Below, one piece after another: positions 9,458 through 17,808 of a DNA stretch of 64,000 bases; the first letter of the stretch is position 1, and the number at the start of each line of letters is the position of its first letter. The position numbers were made by a program, and so were the translations under genes. This DNA is from Methylocella sp. (GTDB taxonomy: Bacteria > Pseudomonadota > Alphaproteobacteria > Rhizobiales > Beijerinckiaceae). Below the pieces are notes generated by a model that searched no databases, had not been told where the DNA came from, and saw only the letters and a program-made list of their open reading frames with translations. The stretch lies in the NCBI GenBank assembly GCA_037200525.1, contig JBBCGG010000001.1, positions 4,456,501-4,520,500 of the forward strand, given 5' to 3'.

Positions 9458-9723
9458 GAACGCCGACGGAAAAAAGCGAGGCGAGCGTACAAGCACGGAA
9501 ATCCTTCGTCGAATTGTCGCCGTGAAGCTTCCGGCTTCATTCTGATGCCGCATGCCTCTCGATTGGCGCATGGCCCAACTGGCATGAGATCAGACCGATC
9601 CATCGCTTTCAGCAAACACGATGAAAGAGCTAGGCTTTTGCCACACAAGCAAGTCGAGGTCTAAAACTTTTTCGCACGGTGGAGCCTCCGACCGCACAAG
9701 CTTAAGCCATTGACTGCCGATCG

Positions 9724-10404
9724 TCACTGCGTTTTCGCCGGCTTCCTCCCTTTGGCGTCGTCCGATCCCCCGTTCGGAGCGCTGCTATTGGGAAGGAACA
9801 TGCTTCTAACTCGGCCCGTGACCGCCGCCTGGCTGGTGGTCAGATCGTAGATCAGTTTATCGCCTTTTGTGACATTCGGCCCCTGCGTCAATGTCACATT
9901 GCCAATCAAATAGACCTTATTTTCGGATTTTTCATAATATCCGTTATCGCCGGTTCCAATTTGATCCTTGGACGTGACGGTAACGGGACCGGTGGCTTCC
10001 ATGCGGCGCACCTGGCTCGAGTTCGAGGGGACGCCGCCAGGCGCGTCGGCATCTTTCGGCGTCAGGAAAATGACCAATACCGTCGCCTTGAGCTTGCTCT
10101 CGCCCTGCGTCGCAATGACATTGCCGGTATAGATCATCTTCTGTTCTTTATCGTAATAATCGAGCTTGCTGGCCTCGATATTGACTGGCTCTTTGGAATT
10201 GCCGCCCGGCAGGACGGCCCCCGTTGCAGGCGTTTTCTGGGGAGCGGGAGCGCTTGCCGATGGGGCGGCGGGGCTCGACGGAGCCGTCTTCTGCGCCAGG
10301 GCAGGCGAATAACCCGCCGACGTCAGCCCAACGCCCAGCAAAGTTAGAGCTAGACAGGCGAACGCCGGAGCCTGCGCGAATGGAGCCCGCAGCGACAAAA
10401 CCAT
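9724..10404 (-). CDS. lptA: LPS transport periplasmic protein LptA
   Basis: A 226-residue LptA/OstA-domain protein that bridges the periplasm and carries LPS from LptC to the outer-membrane LptD/E complex. It starts with a signal peptide (hydrophobic LALTLLGVGL segment, cleavage probably after SPALAQ), then a Pro/Ala-rich linker, then the beta-jellyroll region (NIEASKLDYYDKEQKMIYTGN and later KVYLIGNVTLTQG). The start codon overlaps the last base of the lptC stop codon, so the two genes are translationally coupled. Downstream on the same strand is lptB. The identification rests on domain pattern and gene order and is solid. Confidence 0.9.
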   Translation of the reverse strand: MVLSLRAPFAQAPAFACLALTLLGVGLTSAGYSPALAQKTAPSSPAAPSASAPAPQKTPATGAVLPGGNSKEPVNIEASKLDYYDKEQKMIYTGNVIATQGESKLKATVLVIFLTPKDADAPGGVPSNSSQVRRMEATGPVTVTSKDQIGTGDNGYYEKSENKVYLIGNVTLTQGPNVTKGDKLIYDLTTSQAAVTGRVRSMFLPNSSAPNGGSDDAKGRKPAKTQ

Positions 10405-11174
10405 TACTCCGCGATCACCGGCGCGCTCGATGTTTCCTTCTCGCTCTCGGCGGTCTCGATAATGGATTTGACAGCGCCCTCGAATGAAATTTTGTCGCCA
10501 TTGTCGCTGATGTTCATCTGATTCGCGGCGACAGTGCCATTCTTCAGAATAACGTTTACCGGATCCTCGGTTACAAGGTCCCCGGTCTTGAAGTTCAAGC
10601 GCGCCGTTTTCATGAAAATATCATAACCGACTTCGTTTTTGATCCGCGCGGCGCCGTCGAGGGCTAATTTGTCATGGAGACTGTCATAAACGCCGTGGGT
10701 CGAGGTCAGCTGAAGCGTGGAGGCGTCCGCCATGCCGATTTTTGCGTCAATGTCGAGCAGCTCAACAATATCGGGCGTCGTGGTGTCCTGAATGCCGGAC
10801 CGCGCCTTGACTTCATAAGGGCGACCGTTGTTCTGAAAACCGACGATATTCGGCGAATCCACCATAATCCTTGTGCCGTCGACGTGAACTTCTCCGATCG
10901 AAATATTGCGCGGCAGACGCCGGAAAGGATCGAACGCGGCGACGATCCCGACCACGGCGACTGCGATCACGCAGCCAATGACGATCGCGCGGCGCAGAAA
11001 TCGGACGCGGGCCGAATGCCGGCCAGCCGCTTTGAACGCGCCGCGCCAAGGCGATCGCCCGGCTCCCAGCAGATCATCAAGGGCGCCCCCCGATCCCTCA
11101 GGCGTCGCATCAGGCCCAGCGCCCCCGATCGGGGTCCCGGCCGACCAATCCGCATTGCCTGAGACTTCGGTCAT
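10404..11174 (-). CDS. lptC: LPS export protein LptC
   Basis: A 256-residue bitopic membrane protein that receives LPS from LptBFG and passes it to LptA. An N-terminal Gly/Ala-rich cytoplasmic stretch is followed by one transmembrane helix (IVIGCVIAVAVVGIVAAF, about residues 64-81) and a periplasmic beta-jellyroll with the alternating pattern of LptC (GRPYEVKARSGIQD, LQLTSTHGVYDS). Its stop overlaps the lptA start by one base. It is preceded on the same strand by the short RNase D gene, as in many Hyphomicrobiales, so rnd-like, lptC, lptA, lptB and rpoN probably form one transcription unit. Confidence 0.9.
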   Translation of the reverse strand: MTEVSGNADWSAGTPIGGAGPDATPEGSGGALDDLLGAGRSPWRGAFKAAGRHSARVRFLRRAIVIGCVIAVAVVGIVAAFDPFRRLPRNISIGEVHVDGTRIMVDSPNIVGFQNNGRPYEVKARSGIQDTTTPDIVELLDIDAKIGMADASTLQLTSTHGVYDSLHDKLALDGAARIKNEVGYDIFMKTARLNFKTGDLVTEDPVNVILKNGTVAANQMNISDNGDKISFEGAVKSIIETAESEKETSSAPVIAE

Positions 11175-11283
11175 TCGGAGGGCTTCGTTTCTAAATTAAA
11201 GAGACCGGCCTAGTTCACAGCCGCAGCGATCCTATTCAACAGCAAGCAAGCAAGGCGAAGTCAAGGCGAGGTTAACGCCGGCG

Positions 11284-11898
11284 CTATTGGTGCGAGAAAA
11301 TGTCCACGTCGGCCCAGCCCAGCAAATCGAGGCGGGCGCGGGCGGGAAGAAACCCAAAGCAGGCCTGCGCCACCTCAAATCGCCCCTCTCGCTTCAGCAT
11401 GGCGTCGAGCCGGACGCGCAGCGCGTGCAGATGCAGGACGTCGGAGGCGGCGTAGGCAAGCTGCGCCTCGGAAAGGGTGGCGGCGCCCCAATCCGAGGAT
11501 TGCTGCTGCTTCGAGATTTCGACGTTCAAAAGTTCGCGAACAAGATCTTTCAAGCCGTGCCGATCGGTGTAGGTCCTCGCCAGCTTGGAGGCGATTTTGG
11601 TGCAGTAAATCGGCTCCGCCATCACGCCGAAGGCGTTAAATAAAACCGCTATATCGAAGCGGGCGAAATGGAACAGTTTGGTGACATTTCGATCGGCGAG
11701 CAGCCGCTCGATGTTGGGGGCCCGCTGCTGCCCCGGCGCAATCTGCACGATATCGGCCGAACCGTCTCCTCGCGACAGTTGCACCACGCAGAGCCGGTCG
11801 CGATGCGGCAAGAGGCCGAGGGTTTCGGTGTCGATCGCGACGCTATCGCCGAAATCGGCGTTGTCGGGGAGATCGCCTGCATGCAGCCGGATGGTCAT
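11284..11898 (-). CDS. Short ribonuclease D family 3'-5' exonuclease
   Basis: A 204-residue DEDD-type 3'-5' exonuclease with only the catalytic domain of RNase D. Exo I is DTETLGL near residue 20, Exo II lies around LFHFARFDIAVL, and Exo III is YAASDVLHLHAL, giving the four acidic metal ligands and the tyrosine. The HRDC domains of full-length RNase D are missing, as is usual for this alphaproteobacterial form, so tRNA processing is an assumption. The ATG at 11898 fits the family start; the frame also contains an upstream start at 11973. It precedes lptC on the same strand across about 110 bp. Confidence 0.85.
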   Translation of the reverse strand: MTIRLHAGDLPDNADFGDSVAIDTETLGLLPHRDRLCVVQLSRGDGSADIVQIAPGQQRAPNIERLLADRNVTKLFHFARFDIAVLFNAFGVMAEPIYCTKIASKLARTYTDRHGLKDLVRELLNVEISKQQQSSDWGAATLSEAQLAYAASDVLHLHALRVRLDAMLKREGRFEVAQACFGFLPARARLDLLGWADVDIFSHQ

Positions 11899-12071
11899 CG
11901 CGCGGGGCCTATTGGCTGCTTCGCGGGAAATCCACGAAAAGATCGGAGATATTTCATCTGGCGCGCCTAGCATTCATCGGCGGCTTAGGCAAGGGCGCTG
12001 GTCTGCCAAAGTGGCCTCCCCGGCCGCACTTCAGGCTGCAAAAATCCGCGTTTCGACTGGAAACGCGCAAG

Positions 12072-12097
12072 GGAACTTCCCCCAAAGTAGCGGCGTT
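12072..12097 (+). promoter_or_regulatory. Candidate general-stress (EcfG-type) promoter
   Basis: GGAAC at 12072-12076 and CGTT at 12094-12097 are separated by 17 bases, the exact pattern known for the EcfG (sigma-EcfG/PhyR) general stress regulon of Alphaproteobacteria. The next start codon is the DUF1236 gene at 12135. The match is seen directly; use by EcfG is inferred. Confidence 0.6.
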
Positions 12098-12134
12098 AGG
12101 TCGCCATCGCTCAACAGCAGACGGAGACATGACG

Positions 12135-12551
12135 ATGCAAAAGAAATTTGGAATCGCCGTGGTGGCGGCCTTGCTCGCTGCGCCTTTTTCGGTTCACGCC
12201 CAGGGCATCGTGGGCGGCGCGCAAAATGGCGCGGATGAAGGCAGCGCGGTAGCAGGCCCGGTCGGCGGCGTTGTGGGCGGGGTAGTCGGCGGCGTCGCCG
12301 GAGGCGTTGGAGCCGTGCTGGGCGGCGACGATAGCCGTCGCTTTAACGATTTCGCGCTCCGCGAGCATCGCTCGTCCTACCGCTATGACGAGCAGTTGCG
12401 TCCCGGCGCTCGTCTACCGCTAAGCGGGATCACCTATTATGAGGTCCCCCGTGAATATGGCGTTGACCCGCACCTGCGCTACACCATCGTGAACGACCAC
12501 GCTGTGTTGGTAGATCCCCTGACCCGCCGGATCGTGCAGGTCATCGATTAA
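12135..12551 (+). CDS. Secreted DUF1236-domain protein
   Basis: A 138-residue exported protein of unknown function. A signal peptide ([20 protein letters not shown]) is followed by a Gly/Val-rich stretch with repeated GGVVGG-like units (about residues 40-62), which could form a glycine-zipper-like membrane or oligomer helix. The C-terminal 60 residues ([18 protein letters not shown], then [15 protein letters not shown]) match the DUF1236 family, common in Rhizobiales. The ATG at 12135 is 8 bases after GGAG; the ATG at 12129 is too close to it. A GGAAC-N17-CGTT promoter motif lies 38 bp upstream, suggesting stress-induced expression. No molecular role is known. Confidence 0.78.
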   Translation: MQKKFGIAVVAALLAAPFSVHAQGIVGGAQNGADEGSAVAGPVGGVVGGVVGGVAGGVGAVLGGDDSRRFNDFALREHRSSYRYDEQLRPGARLPLSGITYYEVPREYGVDPHLRYTIVNDHAVLVDPLTRRIVQVID

Positions 12552-12723
12552 ATCCGCCGCTCATTTGGATCTTGGCGGAAAGTTTCAGGCCAGGGCGTTT
12601 CCGCATCAACGTGGAGACGCCCTTTTTTCGCCCTCGCAACGCCAGCTCCAGCGGCGGCTGGCGCATAATGCGATCTGTCATAGTGAATCCGCCGCTCGAC
12701 CAAGGCGCAAAAGGGGGATCATT

Positions 12724-13180
12724 ATGTGGGAGGAGTTCAAAAAATTCGCGTTGCGGGGCAACGTGGTCGATTTAGCCATCGGCGTGATCATCGGCGCGGC
12801 TTTCGGCCGAATTGTCGAATCCATCGTCGGCGATATTTTCATGCCCTTGATCGGAGCCGTGACGGGCGGCCTTGATTTCTCGACATTACGCCCCGCTGTC
12901 TGGCGCGGTCCAGAAAGGGCTTGCCTATGCCGATGCAAAAAAGCAGGGCGCCGTTCTCGGCTGGGGCAATTTCATTACCGTGGCGATCAATTTCATCATT
13001 ATCGCGATCGTGCTCTTCTTCGTCGTGCGAAGTCTGAACAAATTGAAGCTGCGCAGCGAAGCAGCCGCCGAGCCCCCCGCCGACGTTAAGATCCTTACGG
13101 AAATTCGAGACCTTCTGGCGGCTCGGTCGCAATCGCCCGGCGGCGGCGATGCGCGCGCGACCGGCGGGAGAGAGGCATAA
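12724..13180 (+). pseudogene. mscL: Large-conductance mechanosensitive channel gene with a one-base frameshift
   Basis: MscL opens under membrane tension to release solutes on hypo-osmotic shock. The first frame reads [20 protein letters not shown] through [10 protein letters not shown], the N-terminal amphipathic helix and TM1. The homology then continues in the next frame as [39 protein letters not shown] (TM2) and a cytoplasmic helix, ending at 13180. Removing one T at 12886-12887 (ACATTACG to ACATACG) joins both parts as DFSTYAPLSG and gives a 151-residue protein of normal MscL length and domain order. As written, the first frame runs on into unrelated residues. Either a true recent frameshift or a sequencing error; everything else is well conserved, so the break is young or artificial. 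Confidence 0.88.
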
Positions 13181-13340
13181 ATAACGGGCTGTCCATATGA
13201 TATGGCTTGGTTGGTTGATCGGTCGCGAAGTTGCAAGGTCTGCGTCGCCCCGGTAGGACCGGCGTGAGAACAGACTCTCGGCGAGCGAGGCGTTTGGGGC
13301 GGTCGCATTACCGTTGCAGCTATTTTGGGGGATGAAAGCT

Positions 13341-13754
13341 ATGGCCCATTTTCTGATCAAAAGTGAGCCGGACGCGTGGTCCTGGACCGACCAAGTCGCG
13401 GCGGGCAAAAAGGGCACATTCTGGAATGGCGTCCGAAATCATCAAGCCAAGCAGAATCTGATGGCGATGAAGGTCGGCGAAGAGGCTTTTTTCTATCACT
13501 CGAACGAAGGCAAGGAGATCGTCGGCATCGTCGAGATCATAAAGCCTTATTATCCCGATCCGAGCGATCCGACCGGCAAATTCGGCATGGTCGACGTGCG
13601 CGCCGTCAAGCCTCTGAAGCGCCCCATCACCTTGGAGGCGATCAAAGCCGACCCACGCCTCAAAGACATGGTGCTCGTCAATAATTCGCGGCTATCGGTG
13701 CAGCCGGTGAGCGATGCGGAATGGAAAATTATTTGCGCGGAAGGCGGGGTTTAA
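13341..13754 (+). CDS. EVE domain-containing protein
   Basis: A 137-residue EVE-domain protein of the PUA/YTH-like fold, a group thought to bind modified nucleobases in DNA or RNA. Family marks are the start HFLIKSEPDAWSW, the GVRNHQAKQNL segment and GIVEIIKPYYPDPSDPTG. The ATG at 13341 has a GGGGGATGAAAG ribosome-binding stretch just upstream, while the ATG at 13332 overlaps that sequence. It stands between the broken mscL and convergent ahcY. Stand-alone EVE proteins of this kind are common in Alphaproteobacteria; the ligand is unknown. Confidence 0.88.
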   Translation: MAHFLIKSEPDAWSWTDQVAAGKKGTFWNGVRNHQAKQNLMAMKVGEEAFFYHSNEGKEIVGIVEIIKPYYPDPSDPTGKFGMVDVRAVKPLKRPITLEAIKADPRLKDMVLVNNSRLSVQPVSDAEWKIICAEGGV

Positions 13755-13786
13755 AGTGAGCGGCCGCGCATTCAGACATTGAGGAT

Positions 13787-13815
13787 GCGCTCGCTCGCAA
13801 CCAGCGAGCGAGCGC
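13787..13815. terminator. Perfect 12-bp hairpin between convergent EVE and ahcY genes
   Basis: GCGCTCGCTCGC (13787-13798) and GCGAGCGAGCGC (13804-13815) are exact inverted repeats with a five-base loop AACCA. It lies 33 bp after the EVE stop and 8 bp after the ahcY stop. There is no long U tract on either strand, so it may stop transcription from both sides imperfectly or protect 3' ends. Confidence 0.5.
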
Positions 13816-13822
13816 AAAACCA

Positions 13823-15229
13823 TCAATACCGATAATGATCCGGCTTGAACGGCCCGCTCTGCGGCAGGTTAAGGTAAGTCGCCTGCGCCGGGGTGAGCTT
13901 GCTCAGTTTGACGCCTATCTTGGCGAGATGGAGCATCGCGACTTTTTCGTCGAGATGCTTTGGCAGCGTATAAACCTTGCGCTCATACTTGCCCTGCTTG
14001 GTCCAAAGCTCGATCTGCGCCAAGGTCTGATTGGTGAACGAGGCCGACATCACGAAGGAGGGATGGCCCGTCGCATTGCCGAGATTGACGAGGCGCCCCT
14101 CAGACAAAAGAATGATTCTCTTGCCGTCGGGAAACTCGATCTCGTCAACCTGCGGCTTCACATTGTGCCATTTGAAATTGCGCAAGCCAGCGACCTGAAT
14201 TTCAGAGTCGAAATGGCCTATGTTGCAGACGATGGCGCGGTCTTTCATCACGCGCATATGATCAACGGTGATGACGTCGACATTGCCGGTGCAGGTCACG
14301 AAAATATCGGCGCGCTTGGCCGCGTCTTCCATGGTCGTGACTTCATAGCCTTCCATCGCCGCCTGCAAGGCGCAGATCGGATCGACCTCCGACACCAGCA
14401 CGCGGGCCCCGGCGTTGCGCAGGGACGCGGCCGAACCTTTGCCGACATCGCCAAAACCCGCGACCATCGCGACCTTGCCGGACATCATCACATCGGTGCC
14501 GCGGCGAATGCCGTCGACCAGCGATTCGCGGCAGCCGTAGAGATTGTCGAACTTCGACTTGGTGACGGAGTCGTTGACGTTGATCGCCGGCCAAAGCAGC
14601 TTGCCGTCGCGCTCCATCAAATAGAGCCGGTGCACGCCCGTGGTCGTCTCTTCGCTGACGCCTTTGATGGCGTTGCCGTATTTCGTGTAGATGCCGGGAT
14701 GCGAGACGAGGCGTCGCTTGATCGCGGCGAAAAACACCTCTTCCTCTTCATTGCCGGGCATATCGAGAAACGCCGCGTCGCCCGCTTCGGCGCGCATGCC
14801 AAGATGCACCAGCATAGTGGCGTCGCCGCCATCATCGAGGATGAGGTTCGGCGCGCCGCCGTCGCCCCATTCGAAGATTTTGTGGGTATATTCCCAATAA
14901 TCGTAAAGGCTCTCTCCCTTGCGGGCGAAGACCGGGATGCCGGCGGCGGCGATGGCTGCGGCGGCGTGATCCTGGGTCGAATAAATATTGCACGAGGCCC
15001 AACGGATGTCGGCTCCAAGCGCCTTCAAGGTCTCGATCAACACCGCCGTCTGGATCGTCATATGCAGCGATCCGGCGATCCGCGCGCCTTTCAGCGGCTG
15101 GCTCGGCCCAAATTCGGCGCGAGTCGCCATCAAGCCCGGCATTTCGGTTTCGGCGATCGCAAGCTCCTTGCGGCCCCAGGCGGCGAGCCCGATATCAGTG
15201 ATGGCGTAGTCGTTGAACGATTGGGTCAT
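13823..15229 (-). CDS. ahcY: Adenosylhomocysteinase
   Basis: A 468-residue S-adenosylhomocysteine hydrolase that splits SAH to adenosine and homocysteine in the methionine cycle, relieving product inhibition of methyltransferases. The NAD-binding motif [14 protein letters not shown] lies near residues 258-271. Substrate-site segments include [16 protein letters not shown] and [14 protein letters not shown], and the conserved C-terminus PFKPDHYRY is present. The protein includes the insertion found in alphaproteobacterial enzymes relative to short SAH hydrolases. A 7-bp inverted repeat lies 60-84 bp upstream of the start (see separate entry). The upstream gene on the same strand is a glycosyltransferase, unrelated in function. 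Confidence 0.97.
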   Translation of the reverse strand: MTQSFNDYAITDIGLAAWGRKELAIAETEMPGLMATRAEFGPSQPLKGARIAGSLHMTIQTAVLIETLKALGADIRWASCNIYSTQDHAAAAIAAAGIPVFARKGESLYDYWEYTHKIFEWGDGGAPNLILDDGGDATMLVHLGMRAEAGDAAFLDMPGNEEEEVFFAAIKRRLVSHPGIYTKYGNAIKGVSEETTTGVHRLYLMERDGKLLWPAINVNDSVTKSKFDNLYGCRESLVDGIRRGTDVMMSGKVAMVAGFGDVGKGSAASLRNAGARVLVSEVDPICALQAAMEGYEVTTMEDAAKRADIFVTCTGNVDVITVDHMRVMKDRAIVCNIGHFDSEIQVAGLRNFKWHNVKPQVDEIEFPDGKRIILLSEGRLVNLGNATGHPSFVMSASFTNQTLAQIELWTKQGKYERKVYTLPKHLDEKVAMLHLAKIGVKLSKLTPAQATYLNLPQSGPFKPDHYRY

Positions 15230-15289
15230 GGCCTCTTGGCGCTCCGAATTGAGATTGCGGCTCTATAACAGGCCAGCGCGGCAAACGCA

Positions 15290-15313
15290 ATAAAGATATA
15301 AGCAAGTCTTTAT
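15290..15313. promoter_or_regulatory. Inverted repeat upstream of ahcY, possible operator
   Basis: ATAAAGA (15290-15296) and TCTTTAT (15307-15313) form an exact 7-bp inverted repeat with a 10-base AT-rich spacer, overlapping the last codons of the glycosyltransferase gene and 60-84 bp upstream of ahcY. Its position suits an operator of a methionine-cycle regulator. That use is inference; a weak hairpin is the alternative. Confidence 0.35.
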
Positions 15314-16617
15314 ATGGACTGCCGCGGCTTCGCAACCGAGGCGGCCAACTCCGCAAGCGCCGCGCGATAGGCGTCAAAAGCGAAGAATTTCTCATAAATC
15401 CGCCGCGTATCGGCGTTTTGACGATCGACCGGCGGCAAACGCCGGACAGCGTCCGCTCGACGCAAGGCGGCGGCGAAGCTCGGCGCGTCCGCAGCGAGCG
15501 CGACATTTTTCAACTGCGCCGGATCAAGGCCAAGGCCCCGAAAAGCGTGCTGCGTGGCGATCAAAGGCGCGCCGCTCGACATCGCCTCAATAGTCTTGAT
15601 CGAAATGCCGTGCCCTTGCGTCGTCGGCAACAGGATGGCGGCGGCTTTAGCGTAGGCGGCGTCAAGATCCGCGATCCGGCCTTGGAACAGCCGGGCGTGC
15701 TGCTTCAGCAGCGAGGGATTGCGAGCGCGAAATTCGCCGTCGATATTGCCGATGATCTTGACCTCGACGCCGGGAGCCAATGGCAGCACCTCCTCAAGAA
15801 ACCAGACGATTCCCAGATAATTCGCGTAATTGGCGCTGGCGACGATGATGATGTCGGATCCGCCAGGGCCAGTCGCGACGGGCGCGACGGCCGGATAGGT
15901 CAGTTCATGACGCTTGCCGGGCAGAAGGAGTTTGAAACTCACCTCTTCTTCGTCATTGAGATGCAGCAGCACGTCCGCCTGCCGCAGGGCGGCGAGTTCG
16001 ATCTCCAGCATGTCCTCGAAGCGCGCCGTCGGCGGCAAGCTCCAGCCCGCCTCATTGCGCAACGCATATTGGCGCGCTTGCAGATCATGCGTGTCGAGCA
16101 GGACCGGACAGCCGTGCCTATCGCGCAGACGCATCGCGGCAGGCATGCAAAAGAAGTGATTGCAATGGATGAGATCAATTTGCGGCGTCGAGGCGAGTCC
16201 GGCTGGAATTGGCGCAAACTTGGCGCTCTCGACCAGAATGGCGGCAAAATCCCCATGCAGCCATCGCCACGCCGACCGCAGAAAATCGGGATTTAAAACT
16301 GAAAACAACGGCATGCCCGAATAAAAGCGCGCCTCGGCTTCAAGGTCTTGCGTCGCCGCAGCGTAGGTTTTATGGGCGCGCGAGTTTTCCGTCGCTCCCG
16401 GGGCGTCGGCGATAGCCAGAGTTAAGACCCTTGCGCCGAGGCTGCGATAGGCCCGCGCCTGCGACACGAAAACTTGATGACTGCCGCATGAATGCCAAGC
16501 CGGGTGCACCAGAAGAACGGTTTCGCCATTGAGCGGCGAGCCGATAAAACTCTGGCTTATGCTGGATGCTCGCGTCGTTCGACTGGTCGCGGCGTTGTCT
16601 AGGTGCTCTTGATCCAT
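15310..16617 (-). CDS. Glycosyltransferase (GT-B, group 1 like)
   Basis: A 435-residue protein with the two-domain layout of GT-B glycosyltransferases. The N-terminal domain begins VLLVHPAWHSCGSHQVFV, and a DLIHCNHFF segment lies mid-way. The C-terminal domain has the glycan donor-site pattern ILLPTTQGHGISIKTIEAM followed by SSGAPLIATQHAFRG, close to the ExxxxGxP region of GT4 enzymes. Substrate and acceptor are unknown. The ATG at 16617 (MDQEHL) or 16644 is the likely start; the open frame beyond them overlaps the divergent sulfotransferase and has no family features. The neighbourhood (sulfotransferase, second glycosyltransferase, LptF-like permease, ABC exporter) points to a surface polysaccharide. 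Confidence 0.78.
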   Translation of the reverse strand: MDQEHLDNAATSRTTRASSISQSFIGSPLNGETVLLVHPAWHSCGSHQVFVSQARAYRSLGARVLTLAIADAPGATENSRAHKTYAAATQDLEAEARFYSGMPLFSVLNPDFLRSAWRWLHGDFAAILVESAKFAPIPAGLASTPQIDLIHCNHFFCMPAAMRLRDRHGCPVLLDTHDLQARQYALRNEAGWSLPPTARFEDMLEIELAALRQADVLLHLNDEEEVSFKLLLPGKRHELTYPAVAPVATGPGGSDIIIVASANYANYLGIVWFLEEVLPLAPGVEVKIIGNIDGEFRARNPSLLKQHARLFQGRIADLDAAYAKAAAILLPTTQGHGISIKTIEAMSSGAPLIATQHAFRGLGLDPAQLKNVALAADAPSFAAALRRADAVRRLPPVDRQNADTRRIYEKFFAFDAYRAALAELAASVAKPRQSI

Positions 16618-16737
16618 CTTGCCCATAAGTATACGCGAAAGCATAGTAACAGCGTCGATAACGCAAGTGTTTGAGCTAAACGAGGCGCCGACTCGGCGCC
16701 AGTCCTTAAGACCGGCCAACCGGGGGGCAGCTGGGTT

Positions 16738-17547
16738 ATGTCGCGTTTTGGAAGAATCGGCGCATCCTGGCGTGGAATGCGGCAGAAAGCGATTTTTGAC
16801 GGTTGGAGCCCTATAAGTCAATTTCAGGCGGAAGACATCTTCATCGTCAGTTACCCAAAATCGGGCGCGACTTGGTTTCAAAATCTGATCGCCGGCGTCG
16901 TTTACGGAGTGAATACAAAGTTCAGCCCCCCTGCGCTGACGCATGAACTCACTCCAGACGTTCATTACAATGCATATTATCGGCGCTATGCGACGACAAT
17001 GTTGTTCAAGTCGCATGCGCTTCCATGCCCGGATTATCGCCGCGTGGTTTATCTATTGCGCGATGGCCGCGACGTCATGGTTTCCTATCACCGTTATCGC
17101 GAGGCGATCGATAAGACGAAAATAGACTTTCTCAAATTTGTCAGTCCTGAGACCGATTTGTTTCCCTGCCATTGGGGCGAGCATGCCGATGCGTGGGCCA
17201 AGAACCCCCATGCGGCGCGCATTCTGCTGATCAAATATGAAGACCTTGTCCACGAACCAGTGAAGCAGCTGGAACGCTTCTGCCTCTTTGCCGGGATCGT
17301 TAGGGATGCGGAGCATTTGCTCGCTGTGGCGGAAACCAACTCATTCCGCAATCTGCGCGAGAAAGAGGCTCAAATGGGCTTCGGCCGCGCTGACCACGCT
17401 ATCGGAGGGCCGTTTTTCTTCCGCCGCGGCGTGGTCGGAAGTCACAAGGACGAAATGCCGCCGGAGGTCGCGAAAGTTTTTCTTAGTCACGCAGGCGAAA
17501 CTCTGCGACGCTGCGGCTATCTCAACTGTGTTGAGCGCGTAAAGTGA
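16738..17547 (+). CDS. Sulfotransferase domain protein
   Basis: A 269-residue cytosolic-type sulfotransferase that would move a sulfuryl group from PAPS to a hydroxyl of a sugar, lipid or small molecule. The 5'-phosphosulfate loop IVSYPKSGATWFQNLI (about residues 37-52) and the 3'-phosphate motif VVYLLRDGRDVMVSYHRY (about residues 102-119) are both present. Family ends are also seen, including the C-terminal GVVGSHKDEMPPE, which resembles the GxxGxWK loop. It has no signal peptide. It is divergent from a glycosyltransferase across 120 bp and upstream of another, so a sulfated surface glycan is a reasonable guess, not shown. Confidence 0.85.
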   Translation: MSRFGRIGASWRGMRQKAIFDGWSPISQFQAEDIFIVSYPKSGATWFQNLIAGVVYGVNTKFSPPALTHELTPDVHYNAYYRRYATTMLFKSHALPCPDYRRVVYLLRDGRDVMVSYHRYREAIDKTKIDFLKFVSPETDLFPCHWGEHADAWAKNPHAARILLIKYEDLVHEPVKQLERFCLFAGIVRDAEHLLAVAETNSFRNLREKEAQMGFGRADHAIGGPFFFRRGVVGSHKDEMPPEVAKVFLSHAGETLRRCGYLNCVERVK

Positions 17548-17808
17548 TAATTGCACCGAAGCCGGGCGCTGTTTCGACGCCCGAGCGAGTTGTCTTCGCG
17601 CGGCGAATTTTACAGAGCGTCATTGTTGCGCTATGGGAGCCGCAAGGCGGGATTAATAACGCAGGACGCTCCCGATCAAGCCCGCCGCCGCGAGAATAAA
17701 CCGAGCCGCCGCCATTCTCTCCTGCGCCGAGACCGCCCTTCGCCCGGCTGCGCGGATCTTCATTGAACCGCTCACGTCTGTTTAATCCGAGAACGACCAA
17801 ATCAGCCG

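Noticed and set aside
13835-15268. Long plus-strand open frame opposite ahcY
   Set aside because: It mirrors ahcY codon structure in a GC-rich gene and has no protein family features; ahcY itself is certain.
16645-17016. N-terminal extension of the 15310-16617 glycosyltransferase
   Set aside because: It overlaps the divergent sulfotransferase, has no glycosyltransferase features and lacks a supported start.
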